Shown: piece by piece, positions 48,229 through 58,689 of the stretch
Layout: each line of letters begins with the position of its first letter
Numbering within the stretch: position 1 is the first letter of the stretch
NCBI GenBank assembly: GCA_947646735.1
Contig: CANTFK010000129.1
Span: forward strand, 533,253 to 597,252
Length of the DNA: 64,000 bases
Direction of reading: 5' to 3'
Source of the DNA: Peronospora farinosa
Lineage: Eukaryota > Oomycota > Peronosporomycetes > Peronosporales > Peronosporaceae
Program-made: the position numbers and the translations under genes
The notes under the pieces: generated by a model
What the model was told of the DNA's origin: nothing
Seen by the model: the letters and a program-made list of their open reading frames with translations, nothing else
Databases searched by the model: none

Positions 48229-50785
48229 ATGGGGGGTCACGAGCACCACCGAGAGGGCCACAAGAGCTCCCGCTCTGGTGGATGGGAAGGATTTAATAAG
48301 CTTAAACATGCACTAGAGGGGCTGGCATCAGCAAAGGGTGTGTCACAGAGCCGCATCGGAGCGGTGGCCAAGGTGGCAGCGCATTATTCTAAGGTAATAA
48401 AGCAGACCAGTGGATGGAGGTGTTTTGGGTGATCATTTGACTTGCTATTTGTATGTAGTTTTATAAACATGTGGTGCACGACATCGAAGTGTTTGTATGG
48501 AAGGCCGAGATCGAGCACCGATTGGCTGGTAATGGGTTATCCCTTATGTTTGAACTCATGCGACATTTTTGGTTACTGATTCATGTATTTATTGTATTGT
48601 GAATGTTGCAGGATTGTATGCTATTGATGCCATTATCAGACAGGTATCGTTTTTATGTTACTTTTTAGGTTTTTTAGGTAAATATTTATGTAACTAATGC
48701 TTGGTCGTGGGTTTATTCGGTATTACAGTCTCATGCCAAAAATGACCCAAAGGATGCATACGTCAAGCGATTTTTGATTCGAATGACGGATACCATTGCA
48801 GCTGTGAAGAAAGTTCCGGAGCAATTTCAGGTGTGAGAACGAGAATTGGTTCATGCTGATGATGGCAAAACTGATTTTTTGTATTGTATTGTATGGTGAT
48901 GGTGAAGCCCAAAGTGCGACATGTGATTGAAGAGTGGCAGAAGCGCGGCATTTACACGTCCAAGCAGATCGAAGACGTTGGAGGACGTGAATATCTGTCA
49001 CATCAAGTACGCCATGTTGAGGGGTTGACGGAATTTGCTGGAAGATCTGACTTTTTGATGCATCTTTAGGATGAAAACGTTACGCCTCGTGCATCTCCGG
49101 GAAAGTTGGCGTCGCTGCTGTCGATTATCAAGCAGAAGAAAGAAGAGCAAGGATATGTCGGTGAACATCAGGGACAACACGGGCGACCGCCATATGAAGG
49201 ATTGTACAACGGAGAAAATCGCCCGAGTGACGACGCTGGGGCTTATAACCATCGAAGTTATGACGAGCAACGATCGGATATCCACCATTACGACCGCAGA
49301 GACATTGGTGGCATCATGGGGGATGCACCTGGTGTGCCGGTCGGAAGCGGTCTTATCCGTAGAGCCCCTGACGACCGTCCGAGTGACATGGATGACCGCG
49401 ACCCTAAGAAAGCCCGCGGGTCCCGATGGGGGCCTCCTAAGTTGGACAACCCTTCCATAAACGATAGGCCTGCCCCAATACTTACGTCACTGGGTAGAGA
49501 GGGAGATTATCATCCTGATAGTGGCAGACCTGGCGATGCCTCACCATCATTATTGCAACCTTCACATGGTGCCCCGCCAAGACTCGAAGAGTGGAACAGA
49601 AACGTACCTTCTTCTCGTGGTTTGGGCCCTGTATGGCCACGTAGTGAAGGTGTGCGCTCACCACAGTCTGGAAGTGTAGGTAGACTCAATGCAATTCCTT
49701 TTGATCAGAGCGCAATGCATCGACCGTCATTTCCTGGATCGGACGATAGGCGAAGTCCTGGCAATCGAGTCCCTGGAACCTCTGGTGAAATATGTCGCAA
49801 CTTTTTAGCCGGCAGATGTACATTTGGCGATCGTTGCTGGTACGGTGATATCGTATTTCGAGTGTATAAATTGTAAACGCGTACTGACTTGGTGTCTTTT
49901 GTGATTTGATTTACCTAGGCATATTCACGATCCTCAGTCTCAGATGGGAGTAGCCCGGCCAGAAATGGGTGAAACTAAGCGCAAAACTGTGCTGTGTAAC
50001 AACTATCCGCTGGGGAACTGTCGGTTTGGAGATAACTGCAGGTACTATTTGATCAGTAGCACTGGCATCTGCCTTTTTTGGGAGGTGACATATAGGTTGC
50101 CTTATCTTTTTTCTTTAATGGACTGTTCTCTGATGATGGACTCCCGTTACGGGCCCTGTATTTTGCTGTGTACGTGGATCTCTCTCTTATCAGCTTTGCT
50201 CACGGGGAAGAGGAACGTGATCAGTCTGCCAGGCCGCCAAGACTTCCCATGCAGGCTGACCAAGCTGGAAGCCGTTGGCAAGCGCCATTGAATGCGCGAC
50301 CCGGAATGGAACAACCACCTCGATTGCATGTTTCACCCTCTGTCGGTGCAGCAGCTCCTACTCTCCAGACTAGATCTTACGGAGTCCCGCAAGCTGTATA
50401 TAATGAACCACACGGTGATCGAGGCACTAGAGGAGGCGATTCTTCTGTATCTTTTGCTAATGTCGCTGCGCCTGCGCCCTCGCCAGTTGAGCGCCAGCTG
50501 CCACCCAGCCACCAGTCTGGCCTAATGGCTCCCTCGCAAGGTTACCCTGGGGCGTATGCGGCGGCTACTTCGACGTTTATGACCCAAGGCCCTTCCTACT
50601 CGAGCGGTGGTGACCAAGGTCGAAGCCACGTCCCAGGCAGTGCCCCCGTTGTACTACCCCCTGGTTCTGGTAGTCAATCGTTTGTAGCCGCTGCACCGAC
50701 TCCTATCGCCAAAGTTTTGGTGGATGATGACGATGCCGAGACAGCTGAACCCGAATTTACCCTGGAGTACGATGACGATGACTAA
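48229..50785 (+). CDS. CID-domain protein with two CCCH zinc fingers
   Basis: Predicted RNA polymerase II CTD-interacting RNA-processing factor. Eight exons splice to 650 residues: 48229-48393, 48459-48528, 48612-48643 (only 32 bp), 48729-48830, 48908-49006, 49070-49839, 49919-50041, 50194-50785. The first ~150 residues form a CID/RPR domain (FNKLKHALEGLASAKGVSQS, HYSKFYKHVVHDIEVFVWKA, GLYAIDAIIRQS, FQPKVRHVIEEWQKRGIY), like SCAF4/8, Seb1 and Nrd1. After a disordered Arg/Gly/Pro-rich section come two C-X7-C-X5-C-X3-H fingers: CRNFLAGRCTFGDRCWHIH and CNNYPLGNCRFGDNCSFAH, each completed across an intron. Nrd1/Seb1/SCAF proteins use an RRM where this one has CCCH fingers. The tail is Ser/Pro/Ala-rich and ends in an acidic EYDDDD. 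Nuclear by inference. Confidence 0.85.
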
Positions 50786-51089
50786 ATGAAGAGATAATTG
50801 ACTGGCGACGTTTGTGAAACACTATGATGAGTTCAATTAACATGAAAAAAAACACTCAAGACAATGACACTGAACAAAGGTACCAAGAAAAAAGTCAAGA
50901 CCATGTACTTTGTTCCAATGGATGCATTTTTCGAGTTAAAGCTGTTGTTTAGCAAGCGTGTTAATATGATACACTTTTCTATACTTGCATGTGCCGACTT
51001 TTTATGTAATTTGTAAGTGTAGCCATCCTTTAGGTGTATATCGCAGCTATGTTTTCCGACATAAATTAGCCAATCAGAATAATTCTTCG
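50786..51089. promoter_or_regulatory. Short spacer between CID gene and phosphatase
   Basis: About 300 bp, AT-rich. The phosphatase frame is open upstream to 50985, so the true start could be earlier. Confidence 0.35.
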
Positions 51090-52867
51090 ATGGTTACAGA
51101 GCCTGATAACAAAAAAGTACTAAGAATGATTACTTTATCCATTCGATATGTAAACAATCATCTTCTCCGTGCCCTTGTTCCATTAGTTTTGATTGTAATT
51201 GGGTCAAGTTTGTTCTTAATGGATAATTTGAATACCTCTCGAGTTTCTCAAGTTTCTCAAAAGCTGAAGTATGAGCGAATGTTTGCTACCAAAACCAAGT
51301 ATTGGGACCAACGCAATGCGAATAAAGACGATGTACTGTCAACTTTTCCTGCAATTGCTAATCTAACCTATCGAGTACCGTTGCGATCAGAATTGATATT
51401 GATTCAGACTCAAATTGTAGCACGTCATGGAATTCGGTATCGCACATTGGAAGCTAGGAAAAATGAGCTTTTGCACTAATGCTAATACCTCTTTTCGGTA
51501 ATTGTAGGTATCCTACGGGTGAGAATATCCGCGAAATGGAGCTTTTACTGAGGAGGTTAAAACCTTTTGAGAATTTGTTGCCAACGTGGATGCAAAACTT
51601 CACTCTTCCGTACAATTTGAGTGTGGAGGGGGAGCTTGCAGAAGCTGGGGAACGTGAGCTACGTGATCTTGGTGCTCGAAGTCTTGCTCGAAATGGACAT
51701 GAAAGACCCCAAATGTACTCAAAGAAGAAATACCGTGTAGCACACACGTATGTGACTAGAACACGAGATTCTGCAATTGCGTACGGGTTTAAGAACTCAT
51801 TTGGTTGCAACATCTAAGCTGCTTTTATTCATAGCTGACCTCGAATTTGGGTTTGTATAGATTTGCATCCTCATTTTTTGCAAATGCAGAAGTTGTGAAG
51901 TACATCGAGTACCCTCAAAATAAGGTGTTGGTGCTAGCAATACTTTTGACGACTCGATAGTTATGCTAACGCTTTTTACTACCTAGGATGTTTTGCTGCG
52001 ATTTTTCGATCAGTGCGCTCGATATCAGCGTGAGGTGAAGACGAATCAGACAGCACAAGAACAACGCTACATGTATCAGAGATCTAGCGTCATGACCAAC
52101 AATGCGCAATGGTTGAAGAGGGCGCTCGGCTTAAAGAATGAGAAAGTTGTTTTTTCAGCTGAAGATGTTAAATCGGTGCAGTCTGCCTGCGCGTACGTCG
52201 TAGAGTTTGTCCGTTTTACACAATTTCTAGCGTTTGAGGCAAGCGCTAATCTACTGCCCATGCCCGCAGGTTTGACATCGCGCTATACCACCACGAGCAC
52301 CACTGGTGCGCATTACTGTCGGAAACATTAGTTCATTCACTTGACTATTTGGACGACATCGAACAGTTCTATTGGATTGGTGGTGGATACAAGATTAACT
52401 ACGAAATGTCGGCCGTGCTTCTGCGCGAGATCTTCGCCACGATGGAAGTAAAAATTAGAGGAGATAGTGCTTTTTTGGGAAGTTTTTTCTTCGCACACGC
52501 AGAGACCACGCTTCCGCTGATGACTTTACTGGGGTATGGTGACCGCTCACTCTTATTGTCAAATGCTACCGACGTCGAGATTGCATCTCGGGGCTTTCGG
52601 ACATCAATCCTTTCCCCATTTGCAGCAAATCTTGAGTTCCGCTTATTCAAGACGAAGTCAACTTCAGAATTCTTCGTACAGATTCTTGTTAATGAGAAGG
52701 AAATCCCAATTCCAGGGTGTGGACGCGTATTCTGTAAGCTGTCGAAGCTGCAACATCTATGGCGCTACTACTTGAAAACATACGACTTTCGCGCAGACTG
52801 TCTGTTGTCAACGAAACTGCATTCAAATGTGGCCAGCCACAAATTTGGATCCTTTGTCACCCCTTAA
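51090..52867 (+). CDS. Multiple inositol polyphosphate phosphatase-like histidine acid phosphatase
   Basis: Histidine-phosphatase superfamily enzyme, MINPP/phytase type, removing phosphates from inositol polyphosphates in the secretory pathway. Five exons splice in frame to 497 residues: 51090-51436, 51508-51786, 51861-51924, 51987-52192, 52270-52867. The nucleophile motif RHGIRYPT is assembled across intron 1, and the proton donor appears as FAHAETTLPLMTLLGYGD (HAE, the MINPP form rather than HD). FDIALYHHEHHWCALLSE and DDIEQFYWIGGGYKINYE are family-typical. A hydrophobic segment near residue 30 (LLRALVPLVLIVIGSSLFLM) suggests a signal anchor. Start at 51090 is preferred over 50985 and 51126 but not proven. 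Confidence 0.85.
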
Positions 52868-53639
52868 GCAGAACACCAAATTCTGGCTAGAGTGAATACG
52901 TGAATGACTTTTGTTACATCTTTCAATTCGACTTTGTATCATTGGCTACCACCGTTGATAATTCTATTAGCTAGACAAGAACAGCAAGAAGTTATTATTA
53001 ATCCATTAGAGGTGAGCATTCTATACAACGTATCCACGATCTCAAATGGGGCAAAGTATTTGAATCCAGCGTGATGACCCACGGCTCGCCATTTTTCGTG
53101 GCTAACGCTTCAAACTACCACCTCAAAGCGCAGGCCAATTTATGCTCAAATTCGCGGTAAGGCAGACTTGTTTCGCGCATGATGCGTTGTAATTGTATAT
53201 CGTAATATGTACTTGCAGTGCTTACCCAATTTTCCATAGCTGCATCATATTCGCCCTATCTAAAAGATTTGAGAAATTCATTGACTTCACAAACAATTAG
53301 CCCGGTCGAATATTGACAAAGCAAAAAAGCCTTTCTTGTTGCTGTAACATTAAGTAGTAACAAGGCGTTGAAAACCAATTCTTAGCGGATGCTCTAGCGG
53401 CGTGCTGATGTGACCAACACTGTTTAGAGTGGACGATGCCACTGGCAGAGGCTGAGAGCTTAGAAATTAAAAGCCTACAGAAGAACTTTTAGATTGCGTC
53501 TGTCGAGCATGAATTGATTGGGTAGAAAGCTTCTAAGGTTTCTATAAGCGCTAATATACTTTTCCATTTACTTCCACTGTAAGTGAATACTCGAATGGTT
53601 ATGAGCCCAACTACGCTGAGACAAACGATGACTTGAATC
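52868..53639. other. Spacer before degenerate copia
   Basis: No gene recognised. May contain the lost 5' LTR of the neighbouring copia remnant, which I could not identify. Confidence 0.4.
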
Positions 53640-56195
53640 TGCCTACCCTGCTGCTGTTCAATCGCAGGCTGAGACCGCTGCTTTGAAGAAACTACTTCGT
53701 ATGAAAGCTCAACGCACGGATGAAACTCGTCAAGAAGGGACTGCTGAAACATATCGACGCGACGCCCCGAGTGAAAACGACGTCTACGCATCGACATGAA
53801 TGTCCACGATATGAGGCCTTCGGAAATATGTGCACCGTAATAAACCCAAGTCTTCAGTCCATGGTTTGGAATGCAGGGACGACGGCGGAACTTTGGGAGA
53901 TTTCAAGAAGAATTTCTTCGAAGAAGCATACATAATCGGGTATAGATGCGTCGACAGCTGCACGAGTTCAAGATGTAGAAGGGAGAAAATGTGATGAATC
54001 ACTTTCTCAAGCTTAATGAGTTGTGCATGTCAAGCAAGTCATCGGTGATGAAGGTTCGCGGAATAAATAGCTCGTGATTCTACTTGGAAGCTTGTCTGAT
54101 AAATACGATGAGATCGTCAAGATTATCGAGATATGGGGGAATTAATCTGTTTTATGCCAAGGAGATGCTTCGTCGTAAATACTTAGACATTGCTCGAAAG
54201 GAGAAGAGTGAAATCGCGTTGAAGGTTACAAGAAGCTTCACATAAAAAAGATTTAGGCCGAAAGAACAAGGAACAAGTTCTCAGGGACGTGATTCTATGC
54301 GAAAAATGTGGACACAAGAGAAAAGATTGCTGGAAAAGTTCAGACAAGAAAACAGCTCAGCGCAAGCGTTCACTGTAAGCAAACATGGCTCTAAGGGCTG
54401 TCTACTCGATGATGATGCGAATAGTCATATGTGTCCATTTCAAGATGAGTTTGTGGAGATTTGGCCACTAAACAGGGCTAGTAGCATTTCGATTGATAAT
54501 TGAAAAACAGTGCTGGCTGCTGGAGTTGGGACAATTCGTGTCGTCCTGAACAACATTAAGCATATTCAATTCGAAGATGTTTTGTACGCTCCGGAACTGG
54601 ATCGTAAGCTTCTGTCAATTCCCGCATTGTCCGTAAAAGGATTACACGTAACATCGAAAGACAGAACATATTAGATCAGGAATGACCAAGAAGTGGCGAT
54701 TAAGGTGACCCAAATAAAATAAAATTTTGTGTTCGTGTTGGAATGTGATACATTGAAATCAGCAAACACGAGTGAAGAGGTTGGCGGTGGAGCCAAACCT
54801 GTGAGTTCAAGTGTATCGCATGCGCGATTAGAACATCTGCCTATGAAGGCAATGAAAAACATCGACAAGGACAAGTGTGTAGGAAAATTCAAGATGCACA
54901 AGTTGTCTGCTTTGATGATGATTAATACGAGAAATGTGAAGGATGTGTGACTGGAAAGTCGTCAGTCAATCCGTTTCCGCAGTCAAGTTACAGCGAAGTG
55001 AGAACTACTTTACTGCTTCAAGTTGTTCACAGCGACGTATTGGGCCCAATGGAGAGCAAATCGCAAGGGAGACTCACATAAAGCGAAGGGATGCCGCGTA
55101 TGGAATTAAAATTTTAAAAATTGGTGATTACGCGCTAATCGGTGACTTTCGAAGAAATACCAAAGTCCAAGTATGTGCACGTTATGACATACCTGTCACA
55201 GCTTATGCATCATGACAATGATGACGATGCAGCCATAATGCAATTAAAGGTTTCTTTGACTTTAGTGCAGTAGAACCGTTAGTGTTGGACCAGACTGGCA
55301 ACGATCATATAGTTTTACCTCCTAGTAAATTTGAGTCTTTGAACCCGTGCCAAGATTGTATGCATGCATCTGTTCCTGTTTTCGAATATTGATGATGTTT
55401 ACATGGATCCCCTCGATCTGGATGTGGATACGAATCAGGACATTGTGCGCAAGAGGGGCACGAACAATCTCGATGAATGGATAGTAATGCAATAATCTCA
55501 GTTTGGTGGACAAGATTCCCCGCTTGCGTTGTCACTATCAACTTAAGGCTCTCAAGTTTTGGCCCCGATGAAGATGTCTAATGCCATTGATTTAACACTC
55601 AGCGATGAACAAGAGGAGCGTGCGTCTAGATGAAATCGCATTGAGTATGAGCAAGCTAACGCAGCACTCGAAATTCCATCGACATGTTAAGATGCGATAA
55701 CGTCTCCTCAATCGAAGATGTGGTGTTATGCAACCAAGAACCAGCTGCAGGCGCTTCATAGGAAGAAGACATGTTCAATCGTCGAGAAATCTACAAGTAA
55801 AAAGGTATCGGGACCACGTAAGTGTTCACCATCAAGCGTAATGAATATGATGAAATCGAGCGGTCCAAGGCTCGACTTGTAGTGTTAGGTTATCGTGTTG
55901 ACATGCAACCAAAGCAAGTTTTGAGATTAAATCAAAGCCTGTACGGAATGAAATAATCTGCTGCAATGTGGTTTAAGACGATTTCAAGTGTTTTCTAGAG
56001 CATGGGTTTTGTAGCATGTGTTTCGGATCCGTGCGTATTTGTTCGCCAGATTAACAATTTTATCATGAGTTTACATGACTTCGTATCTCGACGACATGCT
56101 TATTGGAGGTGTTCGGGTGGCTCGAATCAGAAGGTCGCAGATGATGTGTCGAGTCATTATCGACTGAAGACACTGGGAAAGGTGCGTTCATATTC
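53640..56195 (+). pseudogene. Decayed copia retrotransposon, gag to RT
   Basis: Plus-strand copia polyprotein broken by many stops and frameshifts. Recognisable in order: gag helix region (TAELWEISRRISSKKHT near 53880-53935; LRRKYLDIARKEKSEIAL near 54170-54220), a shortened zinc knuckle CEKCGHKRKDC (54297-54330), protease region LLDDDANSHMCPF (DSGA degraded to DDDA), gag-pre-integrase LYAPELDRKLLSIPAL, and RT segments LNQSLYGMK-stop-SAAMWFK and YLDDMLIGG near 56090. It stops inside RT, where the gypsy LTR begins; no RNase H part is seen in the window. Clearly a different and much older copia than the one at 36461. Confidence 0.8.
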
Positions 56196-56698
56196 TGCTA
56201 CTGATCTACACGACAGTTGGATAAATTAAACGCTAACCATACGTTACTATATACATTGTGTTTCTTATACTTTCCTTTTAGGAGGTATACCTGTGGGCAC
56301 TGAATTACGGTATCGGTAATACCGTACATATCGGTTAGGACTTGATAACCGATATTTTGCCGTACTAAGTACATCATACACAGATATTTGAATGACATAT
56401 CATCTAATAAAGAAGCCTGCATAGTATCATTACTATTATGTTTACTATTATAGAGATTAAATCTAGTGTAGGGTACTTAGGGTAGATTTATTTCTAAAGA
56501 TCTTGATGCATAGATGAAATCAGTTCTCATTGTAAGTCGTCGAGATAAAGCCGGTATTGGATTGCTTCTCTCGTTCACTTCGTGCGTTGGTTCTTTGAGC
56601 CTTTAAGCTCCTAGCTTGTTCTTGCACTCTTTGCTTTGGCTCTCTGAACCCTTAAGCTTATTGCTTGTTGACTAGAAGTCCATCCCAAGTTCCTTACA
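56196..56698 (+). repeat. Gypsy LTR, left copy
   Basis: Aligns without gaps to 63436-63935 (constant 7,240-bp offset). The middle ~440 bp differ at two positions; the first ~38 bp differ at eight and the last ~20 at four, and about 27 bp at the 3' end are missing. It has two adjacent hairpins (56306-56326 with arms TACGGTAT/ATACCGTA; 56330-56353 with arms ATCGGTTA/TAACCGAT), an AATAAA near 56404, and an imperfect ~40-bp tandem repeat near 56590-56670. Confidence 0.85.
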
Positions 56699-56901
56699 AT
56701 GGGGTAGAATATTGAGTTGTTTGATTAGCTTCATAAAAATAAGAGAATTTTAGCCATAGCTTTATTTCCTTTTTTAAACTAAGAGGCTTTTAGCCTTTTC
56801 CATCGTTCTCTGACTATATAGATGTGTACCTCCGCTACAATTGGTAACTCTTGTAGTTCTCCCACACCTAAGATTTAAGAATTTCATTACTTATTGTGGG
56901 A

Positions 56902-57150
56902 ATGGCGAGTAGTAATCAACTCTTCAAGGCGCAACGCCTTGCGCTTGATAAATTTTTAGCGTTATTTGAGGCCGATAAAAGGGACCATATAATGGCCCCA
57001 GGTCCGGAAGCGCTTAATGCACGTCTTGAGGTCTAAGTGCGTTACGAGGAAACGCTAATCGGCCAAGTTGATGACCATGTTGCGTCTGATTTGCCTACGC
57101 GTCACTCTTCGGTAGTCGATGAAAAGCCAAAGGCTCGACCACTTGTATAA
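56902..57150 (+). pseudogene. Gypsy gag N-terminal fragment
   Basis: The frame opens with ASSNQLFKAQRLALDKFLAL and EADKRDHIMAPGPEALNARL, consistent with the start of a gypsy gag; it has a stop at about 57036 and loses homology near 57160, where the inverted block begins. Confidence 0.5.
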
Positions 57151-57169
57151 AGCGTAAAATATTTGAAGG

Positions 57170-58680
57170 TAAGAAGACAACCAACCATATTGTTTTAAAA
57201 AGCATCTTTTCGAGGAATTGTCGTCTGTTCAAAAATAGTGGCTTTATTGAGCCTATTATAATACGCCACTAACACCTGGTTTATTAGCACATAAAGTAGG
57301 TGTCGATTGCACGGATTTACTCTCACGCACCGTTACCCACCGCGTGTTTGCACAAAAACTTATCAATGACGTCACACTATTCTTTGGGTAAAGTCCACTG
57401 CCGTGTTATGCAGTATTTGATTACAGTAACCAGGTCACCTTCATGACGTACACCTCAATTAGGAGGTATAACAGATGGTAGATCATGATACACCACGTCC
57501 TGAAATTCCTTAATTAAATGATAGTAGGGATCCATAGATTTTTCAAGATAGAGGATCCACTACGTGCACTATCAATGCTATTGAAGTCTAATAACTTTAC
57601 ACCTAAGTACAACAGAACTATAGTAACGGTGGCACGAGCACCAGTCGCGAGACGGACCGATATATAATCTTCTCTTTGCGTTTCAAGCGCATCAGCATAA
57701 CGATGAACACCTTCCAGGGTACGGCGTCGGACATAATAACCCGACACCCCTGAGTCAATTAGAATTGAACATGTCTTATCACAACTATTCACGATTGCCG
57801 ACACAGCCTACAAGCTTGGCTTAAGATTCACGCTTCGTAAAAATCTTCCTTAAAAATTGGGGCTCAAGTCTGTCCAACTCTACCTCCTAGTGGTTTAACA
57901 GAGCTTTGTTATTTTCCAGTAGGACGTCCCGCGCCTACTGGAAGTGACGTTTTCCCCCGCCACGCTTGACTTACGACTCGAAACGGGGTTACGGCTCTGT
58001 CGGGTCGAGAGTTGCTCACGCAAAGGACAGCTTGGGCGGAGATACCTTGTTCCCTCGTATATGTAACATCTACGGATCGTACATTGCTGCTCTGCAGCTT
58101 AAGATCTGATTCTTCACTTTCAGCATAACTTAGGTCCATGGGCTCGGCTCTTGTAGCGTGATTATGAGTACCAAAGTGAGCCGCCTTAAAGTCTTATTCG
58201 GCATTTAACGCCACGTCTACCGCCTCTTTAAAGGTCAAAGGGTGAACACGAAAGACTTTCGTCTTGGCAATCCCATTGCGGAGTTCTTCGTAAAAATGGT
58301 AGCTCGGACCTCCTCCGGCAGAGGGTCCATCTGCATAGAAGCACGTAGAGTTATTAACTCCTGGACATAGTCCAATAAAAGCCTTCTTCCCTTGACGGGG
58401 ATCAAGAAGCGTTATCGCACGCGATAAACCTGGTAAGGCTGTGCGAACACCCAGGATATCTGCTGTTTTAGCAAGTCCTAGATGGTAAAAACTGCATCTA
58501 CAGACACATCGCACGTTAGAGCCCACTTCCACTGAGCTTTGAAAAGGCCAATACCATTCACTGCTGCTCCGATCTGAACTTAGCGACGCTCTAGCCATTT
58601 TGACTTTCCCGATCTAGAGGAGAAGGTTTCCCCATGCAATCGACTTTGTCGATGGGTACTAGTAACTGCTCATGCGAGCA
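57170..58680 (-). pseudogene. Inverted block: gypsy gag C-terminus, protease and first part of RT
   Basis: Read on the minus strand from 58598 it gives gag (LRNGIAKTKVFRVHPLTFKE, EPMDLSYAESEESDLKLQSS), a decayed zinc-knuckle region, protease (ILIDSGVSGYYVRRRTLEGV; VRLATGARATV; LGVKLLDFNSID, 57804-57514), then the start of RT in broken frames (HDLPSVIPPN at about 57500, RQWTLPKE, TIPRKD down to about 57180). The next part of RT is found on the plus strand from 58690, so this block is inverted relative to its own pol. Confidence 0.8.
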
Positions 58681-58689
58681 AGTAATATT

